The notes under the pieces were generated by a model. The model was not told the DNA's origin. It worked only from the letters and a program-made list of their open reading frames with translations, and did no database searches. Shown one piece after another: positions 1-8,916 of a stretch of DNA of 53,123 nt; position 1 is the first letter of the stretch, and the number at the start of each line of letters is the position of its first letter. The translations under genes were made by a program, and so were the position numbers. This stretch comes from Actinomycetota bacterium (GTDB taxonomy: Bacteria; Actinomycetota; Actinomycetes; Streptosporangiales; Streptosporangiaceae): positions 1-53,123 of the forward strand of contig PMSU01000066.1 of assembly GCA_003168255.1 (NCBI GenBank). The letters run 5' to 3'.

Positions 1-1398
1 GTGGGATATGAGGATGACGGGTGCGGCTCGACGCGGGCCTGGCTGATGTGGCAGACCCGCGTCACCCGGGGGGCGGCGGCGGGGGCGTTCGGCTGGATGC
101 GGCGGCTGCGGGGTCATCGAGCGATCTGGGCGGCGCTGGCCGCTGCGGAGATCTCGTCGTCGTGGGCGCGGCAGCTTTGTGAGTGGAACGACCGGCTGCC
201 CGAGGAGTCCCGGGAGGACGCGGACGCGATCTTGCTGGCTGCGGCGGCGGGCGGGGCGTGCCTGGGCGATCTGGGGGCGCTGGCGCAGGAGATGTATGAG
301 CGGTCGTGTCCCGCCGACGGGGATGAGGGCGGGCCCCGGTTCGGGGACCGGGCGCTCTACTTCGCGCAGACCTTCGGCAACGCGGGCCGTCTGGAGGGGG
401 ATCTGACTCCGGCGGCCGGGGCGGCGTTGCGGGCGGTGCTGGATTCGCTGGGGGCGAAGGCGGGCCCGGAGGATATCCGGACCAAGCCGCAGCGCGAGCA
501 TGACGCTCTTGAGGAAGCCTGCATCAGGCTGATCGGATCGGGGATGCTGCCGCAGCGGGCCGGGCAGCCGGTGCACCTTCAGCTGCAGATCACGCTGCGC
601 CAGCTGCGGGAGATGGCCGGGGCGTCGGGTGCGGAGGCGGCCTGGGCCGACCGGGCTAGCGGCCTGACTGATGCCGAGGCGCGGGCGCTGGCGTGCGATG
701 CGACCATCTTTCCCACGGTCATGGGCACCGTGGATGAGGAAGCCCTGGACGACTTGGTGCAGCTGTTCCTGACCATGACCGGCCATGGCCGCAATGCAGA
801 CTCTCCCGGCCACGGCGCCGACGTCCCCGGCCGCGGCCAGGACCCGTCGCAGGCCGCGGACCCGGCGGACTCGGCGGAGGATGCGGATGCCGGGGTGCCG
901 GAGCTGGCCATCCCGCCCGCGCTGCGCTCAGCTGAGCGGTTGCTGCGGCGGGCGCTGCTGGCCAGGGCGGCTGATGTGCTGTCAGGGCCGGGCGGGCTGG
1001 CCGCGGCGCTGCGGCAGGGCCTGCTGGAGCGGCCGTTCTCGACGTACAGCCTGCCGCTGGATGTGGGCGCGGGAGTCGAGGTCATCCCCGGCCACCTGCG
1101 CCGGGCGGTCATCCTGCGGGACAAGCACTGCCGGTTCCCCGGCTGCTTGGAGCTGCCATCGGTGTGCCATGTGCATCACCTGATCCACCGCGAAGACGGC
1201 GGTCGCACCGCGCTAGACAATTGTTACCTTTTGTGCCGGTTCCATCACCTGATCGTGATCCACCGGTGGGGCTGGAAACTCACCGTCCACCCTGACGGCA
1301 CCACCACCGCCACCAGCCCGACCGGCCGCACCCTGCACAGCCATAGCCCACCCGGCTCGCCACCATCCGCGATCCCGCGGGCAACACCGTCGGCATAG
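1..1398 (+). CDS. DUF222 / HNH endonuclease domain protein, 5'-truncated
   Basis: This is the C-terminal 465 residues of an actinobacterial DUF222-HNH protein. The DUF222-type helical part opens at the first bases (STRAWLMWQTRVTRGAA) and continues to about residue 230. A low-complexity Asp/Ala/Pro linker follows (about 260-300). The C-terminal HNH nuclease motif is CHVHHLIHREDGG, then LDNCYLL and CRFHH, so the metal-binding and catalytic histidines and the Asn are present. Family members have an N-terminal stretch before the STRAWL segment, and the frame is open at base 1, so the real start most likely lies outside the window; the GTG at base 1 is only the edge. These proteins occur in many copies per actinobacterial genome, often near mobile or conflict loci, and their role is unknown. 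Nuclease activity is inferred from the motif. Confidence 0.85.
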   Translation: MGYEDDGCGSTRAWLMWQTRVTRGAAAGAFGWMRRLRGHRAIWAALAAAEISSSWARQLCEWNDRLPEESREDADAILLAAAAGGACLGDLGALAQEMYERSCPADGDEGGPRFGDRALYFAQTFGNAGRLEGDLTPAAGAALRAVLDSLGAKAGPEDIRTKPQREHDALEEACIRLIGSGMLPQRAGQPVHLQLQITLRQLREMAGASGAEAAWADRASGLTDAEARALACDATIFPTVMGTVDEEALDDLVQLFLTMTGHGRNADSPGHGADVPGRGQDPSQAADPADSAEDADAGVPELAIPPALRSAERLLRRALLARAADVLSGPGGLAAALRQGLLERPFSTYSLPLDVGAGVEVIPGHLRRAVILRDKHCRFPGCLELPSVCHVHHLIHREDGGRTALDNCYLLCRFHHLIVIHRWGWKLTVHPDGTTTATSPTGRTLHSHSPPGSPPSAIPRATPSA

Positions 1399-1421
1399 TC
1401 CACGGCCTCTCGGCATCAAGC

Positions 1422-1467
1422 CGCTGCGGCCGCACCGCGATCGAGGTCACGCGGTGCGGCCGCAGCG
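1422..1467. terminator. 18-bp perfect hairpin between convergent genes, likely bidirectional terminator
   Basis: The arms at 1422-1439 and 1450-1467 are perfectly complementary over 18 bases and enclose a 10-base loop. The hairpin lies in the 84-bp gap between the stop of the HNH gene and the stop of the S8 peptidase gene, which converge here. No T-tract follows on either strand, as is common for actinobacterial terminators. A protein-binding site is the alternative. Confidence 0.65.
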
Positions 1468-1482
1468 CCAGGCGTGGAGACG

Positions 1483-2838
1483 TCAGCAGCCGCACGGGCG
1501 ATGTTGGTTGGTGGGGCAGCACCGCGCCGGGTTGGTAGGCGCGTCGTTGTCGCAGCCGGGTAGCAGGATGGCACCGACGCCTGGGATTGCCTGGGAATGT
1601 GCCTCGGCGAGCAGGGCAGCCGCCGCTTCCTGACCGTTTTCGCCGGTGCGGGACATGCGCGCGGCGATCAGCCCGGTCACGACAGGGGTGGAGAAGGAGG
1701 TCCCACTCCACTTCGCCATGCCGTAGAACTCCCTTTCCTTTTCTTTGTAAGGTTCGACGTAGCAGGTATACGTGCCCGTGGCGTAGGCGTTGACGAGGTC
1801 TCTCCCGGGCGCGTACACGTCGACCCACCCGCCGAAATTGGTGAATTTCGCGCGGCTGCGCCAGTCGCCTGCGAGCGCGCCGACGGAGACCACCTCCGGG
1901 AAAGCGGCCGGCCAGGACTGCCGCCGGGAGCCGCTGTTACCTGCCGCGACGACGCACACCACGCCCTTGTACTGGCGCATGCGCTTTAGCCACGCTGCGA
2001 GTCCGATAGGGCGGAGATCTTTCCTGGTCGGTGCGGCGATCGACAAGTGGAAGATATCCACCCCGTGACCGAGCGCCGCGTCGAGATGCCTCGTGAGATG
2101 CGATTCCAGAGTGCTGCCCGCGATCGCGAAGGCATTGGCGACGATGACGTCCGCTCCGGGTGCCATGCACCGTGCCACACCTGCGACGAACGTGCCATGC
2201 CCGGTGTAGGGCGGGATCGGCTGTGTACCGGGCGGGATTTCGGGCGGAAGCGGATCCAGATCCCGGGCTTCAACCCCGGCTAGCCATGAGTGAGACGAAT
2301 CCGCATCTGCCAGCAGTCCGGTGTCAGCTATGTAGATCAGTACACCGGCACCGCCGCCGCCCGGGCACACTGAGGGGTAGGGCTCGATTCCGGCGTACAC
2401 TTCCTGCGGTTCCGTGGCCGGGCAAGAATCCACCTCTCCTGCGACAGTCAGGACGTGATTCGGCGTCGCGATTCCCGAGCCGAGTCGCCGGTCGATCTCG
2501 TCGAGCGCAACGGGCACGGTGGGTTGCTTTTCGCTCAGCCTAAGAAGGACTACGCCCGCGATGACAGGCTCAACTCGGTCAGGATCATCCCGCTCTAGGT
2601 TGGACTCATCCGAGGGTTGCAGGATCTGCCGCACGCGATCAAGGTACTGATCGAGGACGAGGAGTTGACCCTCGGCGTACAGGTAGCCGATCCCGCGGTT
2701 GTCGGTAACGACTCCTATTTCGATTCCTTCGTCGCCGAAGGCCCTGATTATGTACTCAACCTGATCGGCGATCCTGGTTTCCAGATCGTTTCTGTAACTG
2801 TCCGATTCGGTCACGATGCCCTCCCCAAGTTTCGACAT
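1483..2838 (-). CDS. S8 family (subtilisin-like) serine peptidase without signal peptide
   Basis: A 451-residue subtilase. The catalytic triad is intact: Asp172 in YIADTG, His214 in GHGTFVAG and Ser381 in SGTSFSTP, with oxyanion Asn301 in AAGNSG. The first 160 residues are not a classical I9 propeptide: they are acidic, start MSKLGEGIVTESDSYRNDLE, and have no signal peptide or membrane segment, so the enzyme is probably cytoplasmic. The end is Cys-rich (CCPTNQHRPCGC). The ATG at 2838 has GAGGAAG upstream. It is divergent from a TPR-CHAT protease, with about 290 bp between the two starts. Because secreted subtilases normally carry a signal, the missing signal and the CHAT neighbour suggest an intracellular, possibly stress- or conflict-activated protease. 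That role is inference. Confidence 0.9.
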   Translation of the reverse strand: MSKLGEGIVTESDSYRNDLETRIADQVEYIIRAFGDEGIEIGVVTDNRGIGYLYAEGQLLVLDQYLDRVRQILQPSDESNLERDDPDRVEPVIAGVVLLRLSEKQPTVPVALDEIDRRLGSGIATPNHVLTVAGEVDSCPATEPQEVYAGIEPYPSVCPGGGGAGVLIYIADTGLLADADSSHSWLAGVEARDLDPLPPEIPPGTQPIPPYTGHGTFVAGVARCMAPGADVIVANAFAIAGSTLESHLTRHLDAALGHGVDIFHLSIAAPTRKDLRPIGLAAWLKRMRQYKGVVCVVAAGNSGSRRQSWPAAFPEVVSVGALAGDWRSRAKFTNFGGWVDVYAPGRDLVNAYATGTYTCYVEPYKEKEREFYGMAKWSGTSFSTPVVTGLIAARMSRTGENGQEAAAALLAEAHSQAIPGVGAILLPGCDNDAPTNPARCCPTNQHRPCGC

Positions 2839-3117
2839 GTTGGCTTCCTCAATGCCCGGATCCGAGGCAGATCGGTGGCTGCGAGGCTAAGACGGGAACA
2901 CACCTGCGGGCCGCTGCTTGTACAGAGCGATCGAGCGGCTGTGTGATACATGCTGAGGGGAGCATTCTGCAGGGTCCTGTGGTCTCGTGCAGCGGTGGTT
3001 ACTGCCTGTGTGGCGTCCCTTCACAGAATGTGGCGAGAGACGTCGCGAGCATGACGTTTTTCGTGGGAAACTCATTAGACTGGGAGGATACGAGCTTCTA
3101 ATATCGGCTTCGTGGCT

Positions 3118-3124
3118 GGGGGAG
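3118..3124 (+). promoter_or_regulatory. Ribosome binding site fixing the CHAT gene start
   Basis: GGGGGAG at 3118-3124 sits five bases before the GTG at 3130. The in-frame GTG at 3112 has no comparable site at the right distance (GGAGG at 3083 is too far), so 3130 is the better start. Confidence 0.6.
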
Positions 3125-3129
3125 CCCTC

Positions 3130-5748
3130 GTGGCCGAATCCGGTCAGCGGGAAGTGGACGACTTGCTGCCGCTGGCCTTGTCCCGGCCTCGAGAGGCACT
3201 GGCCAAGGCGCGGGGGGTTCTGACGCAGCGGCCCGGCCCGTATGAGGCATCGGTGGCTCATCAGGCCGCGGGGATTGTTCTGCGCGACGTCGGTGATGTC
3301 GATGCGGGAGTCCGTGACCTGCGTGCCGCGCTGCGCCTGGCCCGCCGGACCGGCTCGGCCGAACGCGAAGCCGATGTGCTGGCCAGCCTGGGAGTAGCGC
3401 TCGTCCTCGCGGGCCGGACGGCGAACGGACTCGCCGCATTCGACCGCGCCGTGCAGTTGTCCAGCGGCGTCCTGGCGGGGCGGGTGCTGCATCGGCGTGG
3501 CACCGCGCTGTTTACTCTCGGCCGGTACGCGGCGGCCCTCGAGGACCTGAATCGTGCGGTCAGCGTGCTGCAGCGCGCCGGTGATCAGCTTTGGGCGGCT
3601 CGTGCGCTAAGCAGCCGCGGGCTGGTGTACCTGGCCGTCGGGTCGCCTGGCCGAGCGGATGCTGATCTTGCGGCCGCTGGGCGGCTGTACGGGGAGATCA
3701 GCCAGGAGCTGCGATCGATCCATACAGCGCTCAACCGTGGGACCGTCGCCTTCCGATCAGGTGACCTTCCGGCGGCGCTTTCCTACCTTGACGAGGCCAG
3801 CTCCCGCTACCGGCCGCTGAATGTGCCGACGCCAGCCCTCAGCATTGACCGGTGCGCCGTACTGCTGGCGGCTGGGCTGGTCGGCGACGCGCTGTCCGAG
3901 GCGGATGCTGCGCTACGTGATATTGAGCAGGTTCGTGGCCGATCCACCAAGAAAGCCGAATTGCTGCTGATGGCGGCCGGCTGCGCGCTGGCCGCAGCGC
4001 AGCCGCAGGCAGCCCTTGACCGGGCGCAGGCCGCTTACCGCCTATTCCGGTCTCAGCAGCGTGCCTGGTGGCAAGCCCACGCAGCGCTGGTGGTGGTCCG
4101 TGCCCAATATGCGGCTGTGCCGGTGTCGGCCCAGTTGCTTCGTGCGGCCAACCGGGCGGCTGTCCGGCTGGAGGCGCTTGGCTCCAGCGACGCGACGCAG
4201 GCGCATCTGCTGGCCGGGCGGGTGGCACTGCAACTGGGCCGCCGCGATGACGCCGATCGTCATTTCGTCGCGGCGGCACAGAGCCGGCTGCGCGGTCCGG
4301 CGATGTCACGTGCCAGCGGCTGGCTCAGTGAGGCGCTGCGGGCCGAGGCCGCGAACCAGCCGCGTCGTCTGCTCGCCGCCTGCCGCCGCGGGCTTGAGGT
4401 CTTGGACGAGCATCGATTTACCCTGGGCGCGTCGGAACTGCGGGCGCAGGCCACCGCGCATGGCGCCGAGCTCGCTGCGCTCGCGCAGCGTCATACCGCG
4501 CGTACACACCGGCCACGGCTGTTGCTCTCCTGGAGTGAACGGTGGCGGGCCACCGCGCTAGCGGTCCCCGCGGTGCGGCCCTCGGCCGACGCTGAACTTA
4601 ACGCCGGTCTTGTCGCGCTGCGCGGTGTGACCAGCCGCCTGGACAATGCACGGCGCCAGGGGGGGCCGACCGCAGCGTTCCAGCGGGAACAGCTACGGCT
4701 GGAGGGCGTGGTGCGTGCCTGTTCGCTGCGCGCCCGCGGTAGTGCCGACTCCAGCCGTACCGCTGTCAACATCACGGAGCTGCTCGACGAGCTCGGCGGC
4801 GCCCAGTTGATCGAGATCGTCGACGTCGACGGCACCTTGATCGTGCTGCTCTGCGGGGCGGGACAGGTACGGCAATTCACGGCGGGCCGCACCGAGGATG
4901 TCATCCGTGCCGCTGACTTCGCCCGATTCGGTCTGCGCCGCCTGGCCCGCAGCCGGCCAGCGGACGACCAGGACAGCGCGCTGGCCATCCTGAAGGCGGC
5001 CGGACCGAAACTCCAAGACGCGCTGCTCGGCCCCGCCGCCGGTCAGCTGGGCGACGGACCCGTGGTTGTCGTCCCACCCGGCAAGCTGCACACGATCCCG
5101 TGGCCACTGCTTCCTGCCCTAGGCGACCGCGTCTTCAGCGTCGCCCCTTCGGCGGGCGCCTGGATGCGTGCGCATACCGCCTCGCCGCCGAGCCGCCGCC
5201 ATGTCGCGCTCGCCCGCGGGCCTGGTCTGGTCACTGATGGCGCCGAGGTGCCCCTGGTAGCGAAGTTGTATGACGACGTCACGGTGCTAGCCGGCGCCCA
5301 GGCCACAGCCCAGCGGGTGCTGTCCGCAATCGACGGGGCCTGGCTGGCCCACATTGCCGCTCATGGCAGCTTCCGTGCCGACAGCCCGCTGTTCTCCTCA
5401 TTGCGCATGCATGACGGACCGCTGACCGTCTATGACATCGAGCAGTTGCAGCGGGCGCCGTACCGGCTTGTCCTGCCGAGCTGCGACTCCGGTGTCCTGG
5501 CACCGGCCGGAGCCGATGAATTGCTCGGCCTGGTCAGCAGCCTGCTGCCACTCGGCACGGCCGGGATCATCGCCGGCGTCGTCCCGCTGAACGACTACGC
5601 TCTCGTGCCGATGATGGTGGACCTGCACCGGTACTTGCGAGCAGGGCAGAGCCTCGCCGAGTCAATGTACAACGTCCGGCGCGACCTCACCGACGATCCG
5701 ATCCAGCAAGCGACCGCGCTGTCCCTCGTGGCGCTGGGCGCAGGCTGA
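3130..5748 (+). CDS. TPR-repeat CHAT-domain (caspase-like) protease
   Basis: An 872-residue protein. The N-terminal two thirds are helical repeats of TPR type (for example residues about 55-115, DVGDVDAGVRDLRAALRLA and later repeats). The C-terminal 300 residues are a CHAT domain, the separase/caspase-like cysteine peptidase fold: His745 in HIAAHG and Cys785 in LPSCDSG form an intact dyad, followed by the family's DELLGL segment and the glycine-rich strand before PLND. No signal peptide is visible. TPR-CHAT proteins are known as effectors in bacterial immunity and signalling, for example the CRISPR-associated Craspase, where the TPR part senses a partner. Here no CRISPR gene is present; the divergent neighbour is an S8 peptidase, which could be its substrate, activator or parallel effector. 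That link is inference from position. Confidence 0.9.
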   Translation: MAESGQREVDDLLPLALSRPREALAKARGVLTQRPGPYEASVAHQAAGIVLRDVGDVDAGVRDLRAALRLARRTGSAEREADVLASLGVALVLAGRTANGLAAFDRAVQLSSGVLAGRVLHRRGTALFTLGRYAAALEDLNRAVSVLQRAGDQLWAARALSSRGLVYLAVGSPGRADADLAAAGRLYGEISQELRSIHTALNRGTVAFRSGDLPAALSYLDEASSRYRPLNVPTPALSIDRCAVLLAAGLVGDALSEADAALRDIEQVRGRSTKKAELLLMAAGCALAAAQPQAALDRAQAAYRLFRSQQRAWWQAHAALVVVRAQYAAVPVSAQLLRAANRAAVRLEALGSSDATQAHLLAGRVALQLGRRDDADRHFVAAAQSRLRGPAMSRASGWLSEALRAEAANQPRRLLAACRRGLEVLDEHRFTLGASELRAQATAHGAELAALAQRHTARTHRPRLLLSWSERWRATALAVPAVRPSADAELNAGLVALRGVTSRLDNARRQGGPTAAFQREQLRLEGVVRACSLRARGSADSSRTAVNITELLDELGGAQLIEIVDVDGTLIVLLCGAGQVRQFTAGRTEDVIRAADFARFGLRRLARSRPADDQDSALAILKAAGPKLQDALLGPAAGQLGDGPVVVVPPGKLHTIPWPLLPALGDRVFSVAPSAGAWMRAHTASPPSRRHVALARGPGLVTDGAEVPLVAKLYDDVTVLAGAQATAQRVLSAIDGAWLAHIAAHGSFRADSPLFSSLRMHDGPLTVYDIEQLQRAPYRLVLPSCDSGVLAPAGADELLGLVSSLLPLGTAGIIAGVVPLNDYALVPMMVDLHRYLRAGQSLAESMYNVRRDLTDDPIQQATALSLVALGAG

Positions 5749-5894
5749 GGCTGCTACCGCTGACCGGCGCCTTGTCCCGGAAGTCGCTCATCTGCTCCGG
5801 CTCGGGCAGGCCACGGGCGCGGAGGCTGTTCGCGATGATGTCGGTGCCCACGGCGGGCAGCGACGGCAGGCGCGGTCGTGATATGAGGAGAGTC

Positions 5895-7013
5895 ATGACC
5901 GCTCGCGACATGCCCCCCTTCCGCGCCGACCACGTCGGCAGCCTGCTCCGGCCGCAGCAGCTGCTGCACGCCCGTGACGAGTTCGCCGCCGGACGGATGA
6001 CCGCGGACGAGCTCCGCGGCATCGAGGACGAGGCGATCGCCGAAGTCGTTCGGATGCAGCAGGACGTAGGCCTCCAGTCCGCGACGGATGGCGAGTTCCG
6101 TCGCGCCTCCTGGCACATGGACTTCATCTACCAGCTGGGCGGCATCGGCAAGGCCCCGGGTAACCTGGCCGTCCAGTTCCGCAATCCCTCGGGGACCATC
6201 GAGTTCACTCCGGCCGCCCTGCATATCGACGGCAAGATCCGGCTCAACGAAACGATCTTCGGGGAAGACTTCGGCTACCTGCGCTCCGTCGCGGAAAAGG
6301 CAACGCCGAAGCTAACCATTCCGTCGCCCAGTATGGTCCACTACCGCGGCGGCCCGGCCTCCATCGATCCCGGCGTGTACCCCGACATCGAGGAGTTCTG
6401 GTCCGACCTGTCGGCCGCCTACGCAGACGAAGTCCGCCGCCTGGCCGCCCAGGGCTGCACCTACTTGCAGTTCGATGACACCAGCCTGGCCTACCTGAAC
6501 GATCCGGCGCAGCGTTCGGTGATCGCCGAGCGCGGCGAAGACGCCGAGCACCTGCACCTGCGCTACATCCGCCAGCTCAACGCGGCGCTGGCCGGCCGGC
6601 CCGCCGGGATGGCAGTGACCACGCATATGTGCCGGGGTAATTTCCAGTCGTCGTGGGCGGCCGAGGGCGGCTACGACTTCGTCGCGGAGGCGCTGTTCGG
6701 CGAGCTGAATGTGGATGGCTTCTTCCTGGAGTACGACGACGCGCGGTCCGGCGGGTTCGAGCCGCTGCGGTTCGTCCCCAAGGGGAAGATGGTGGTGCTC
6801 GGCCTGGTGACCACGAAGCGGGGCGAGCTGGAGTCCAAGGACAGCCTCAAGCGCCGGATCGACGAGGCAGCTAAGTACGTCCCGCTGGACCAGCTGTGCC
6901 TCTCGCCGCAGTGCGGATTTTCCTCCACGGTCGAGGGCAACAAGCTGACCTCCGCGCAGCAGGCCGCCAAGCTCCGCCTGATCGTCGAGACCGCGGCCGA
7001 CGTCTGGGGCTGA
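5895..7013 (+). CDS. Cobalamin-independent methionine synthase II (MetE C-terminal-like) family methyltransferase
   Basis: A 372-residue protein of the short MetE-like family (YxjG/YxjH type), which corresponds to the catalytic C-terminal barrel of MetE. It begins with the typical FRADHVGSLLRP segment. The zinc site is recognisable: His and Cys in THMCRGN and a late Cys in SPQCGFSS. Family members transfer methyl groups from folate or small donors to thiols such as homocysteine; the exact donor here cannot be read. The start chosen is the ATG at 5895 with GAGGAG at 5885-5890; an upstream in-frame ATG at 5772 has no such site. It stands alone, 146 bp after the CHAT gene, and ends 9 bp before the convergent pseudogene. 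Confidence 0.85.
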   Translation: MTARDMPPFRADHVGSLLRPQQLLHARDEFAAGRMTADELRGIEDEAIAEVVRMQQDVGLQSATDGEFRRASWHMDFIYQLGGIGKAPGNLAVQFRNPSGTIEFTPAALHIDGKIRLNETIFGEDFGYLRSVAEKATPKLTIPSPSMVHYRGGPASIDPGVYPDIEEFWSDLSAAYADEVRRLAAQGCTYLQFDDTSLAYLNDPAQRSVIAERGEDAEHLHLRYIRQLNAALAGRPAGMAVTTHMCRGNFQSSWAAEGGYDFVAEALFGELNVDGFFLEYDDARSGGFEPLRFVPKGKMVVLGLVTTKRGELESKDSLKRRIDEAAKYVPLDQLCLSPQCGFSSTVEGNKLTSAQQAAKLRLIVETAADVWG

Positions 7014-7029
7014 AAGCCAGCCTCAGCCC
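7007..7029. terminator. Short hairpin spanning both convergent stop codons
   Basis: GGGCTGA (7007-7013) and TCAGCCC (7023-7029) are perfect 7-bp arms with a 9-base loop. Each arm contains the stop codon of one of the two convergent genes. The stem is short, so a terminator role is tentative. Confidence 0.35.
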
Positions 7030-8469
7030 AGCGAGTAGTCGCGCTGCGTCGCCACGTAAGAGACGAAGAAGTCCAGAGCGGCCGGGTCGGCCATCGCGTT
7101 CGGGTTCGCCGCCTCGCCGGCCGGCACGCCCTGCAAGATCCGGCGCACCGGAACCTCCATCTTCTTGCCGGTGCGGGTCACCGGGATCCCGGGCACCTGG
7201 AGGATCCGGTCCGGCACGTGCCGCGCCGTGTATTCGCTGCGCAGCCGGTCGCTTATCTTGCGCTCGATCCCTGCGTCAAGGGTGAGTGACGATGAGCGCG
7301 TCCTGCACCTCGGGCACGGCCGTGAGCACGCTGTAAATCTCGGCGGTGCCGATGCGCACGCCGTGCCGGTTGAGTGTGGCGTCCGAGCGGCCGAGGACGA
7401 AACACCCGCCCCGGTCGTTGATACGGAAGAAATCGCCCTGCCGCAGCGGAGACCGGCGAGCCCGCCAGCATGATGGCCCGCAGCCCGGGCAGGTCGAACT
7501 TCTCCGCGGGCACCACGCCCGCCTTCGACATCAGGTCGACATAAGCAGGGCTCGCGCCGAAGAAGCTGACCCCGCACTCCTGCGCCGTCTGCCACAGCAC
7601 GTCGGGCTGCGGATAAGCCGGGCTGCCGTCGTAGAGCACCGGGCACACGCCGATCAGCAGGGAGCTGACCAGGAAGTTCCACATCATCCAGCCGGTGGTG
7701 GTGTAGAAGAACGCGCGATCGCCCTGGCGCAGGTCCATGTGGAAGCGCTGTAGCTTCATCTGCTCGAGCAGGATCCCGCCGTGCCCGTGCACGATCGCCT
7801 TCGGCAGGCCGGTGGTGCCAGAGGAGAACAGGATCCAGAGCGGATGGTCGAAGGGCACCTGCTCGAACCTGAACTCCGCGGCCGCTACAGCCGGATGATC
7901 AAGCAGAGCGCCCCAGGACACCGTGCTCGCCGCCGTCAGGCAGGCTTCCCAGTCGTCGCGCCTATGCTCGTCGTCGCCAGCATCGCGATGACGGCCTGCG
8001 GGATGTTCGGCAGGCATGACGCGACCCGGTCGCCGGGCCGGACGCCCATTTCGCGCAGCCGGGTGGCCAGTATCCGGACCTGGCCCGCGAACCTCTGCCA
8101 CGGGACGCCGGCCACCGGCGTGGTCTCGCTGCGGAACAGCACCGCGTCCTGGCCAGGACGCTCGTTCCGCAGCACGTGCTGCGCGTAGTTCAGTCGCGCC
8201 CCGGGAAACCATTGCGCGCCGGGCATGCCCCGGCTGCCGAGCACGCGGGCAGGCGGGACGGCGGACTCGATGCCCGAGTAGTCCCATACGGCCTGCCAGA
8301 AGCCCTCGAGATCGGTGACCGACCAGCGCCACAGCGCGCCGTACCCGTCAAATCGCCGGCCGCGGGCCGCGAGCCAGTCCACGAACCCGGTGATGTTGGC
8401 CCCGGCCACCCGCTCAGCGGTCGGCGTCCAGAGCAGCTCGCCCTCGAGAACCTGGCTGTCTGGTTTCAC
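7023..8469 (-). pseudogene. Acetoacetyl-CoA synthetase (acetoacetate-CoA ligase), remnant with three internal lesions
   Basis: The locus encodes an ANL-superfamily acyl-CoA synthetase split over three frames. The N-terminal piece, from the GTG at 8469, reads VKPDSQVLEGELLWTPTAER and ends after PQAVIAMLATTSIGA near 7960. The middle piece in another frame carries the AMP-binding P-loop ([20 protein letters not shown]) and ends at MLAGSPVSA near 7450. A third frame resumes at [20 protein letters not shown] and breaks near 7280, and the C-terminal end includes the catalytic lysine motif [13 protein letters not shown]. Intact enzymes are about 650 residues; the 1447 nt here could encode only about 480. 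Thus each break removes sequence besides shifting frame: about 80-90 residues at the first, about 65 at the second, and an unestimated further stretch at the third. It cannot make a working enzyme. Confidence 0.85.
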
Positions 8470-8584
8470 ACAGCCGACACTTGCACGCCGCCATGACCGA
8501 GGCAATAAAGATCTATATTCCGAACGGCACGCGCCGAACCTGCCTGCACACCGCCAGCCGTGCGGGCGATACGCGAGGGCGGCG

Positions 8585-8866
8585 TCAGGACCGGACGAGC
8601 CTGGCGATCGCGTCGGAGGCTTCCCGGACCTTCTCGGTCGCGGTATCACCGCCTTCGGCAACGGCCTGCACCACGCAGTGGCCCATGTGCTCTTCGAGCA
8701 GGCCGATCGCTACGGACTGGAGGGCCCTGGTCACGGCCGAGACCTGGGTGAGGATATCGATGCAGTACTTGTCGTCCTCCACCATCCGCTGCAGGCCACG
8801 GACCTGCCCCTCGATGCGGCGCAGCCGCTTGATGTACTGGTCCTTGTTCTCCGTGTACCCGTTCAT
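8585..8866 (-). CDS. csoR: CsoR-family copper-sensing transcriptional repressor
   Basis: A 93-residue all-helical DUF156/CsoR repressor. The Cu(I) ligand pattern is complete: Cys35 in YCID, His60 and Cys64 in EEHMGHC, matching Cys36-His61-Cys65 of M. tuberculosis CsoR. FrmR-type formaldehyde sensors lack this exact Cys-His-Cys set. The ATG at 8866 is preceded by GGAGGG at a good distance; an in-frame upstream ATG (MRSMRRMEGAMNG) is less likely. It is the third gene of an operon, about 50 bp after the DUF5134 gene. In this family Cu(I) binding releases the protein from GC-rich dyads, so the operon is probably copper-induced and self-regulated. Confidence 0.93.
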   Translation of the reverse strand: MNGYTENKDQYIKRLRRIEGQVRGLQRMVEDDKYCIDILTQVSAVTRALQSVAIGLLEEHMGHCVVQAVAEGGDTATEKVREASDAIARLVRS

Positions 8867-8916
8867 GGCGCCCTCCATCCGCCTCATCGAGCGCATCACA
8901 CCGTGCTCGGGTGCTG

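Noticed and set aside
1..5748. CRISPR-Craspase (type III-E) locus around the TPR-CHAT gene
   Set aside because: No Cas7-11 effector, repeat array or other cas gene is present in the window.
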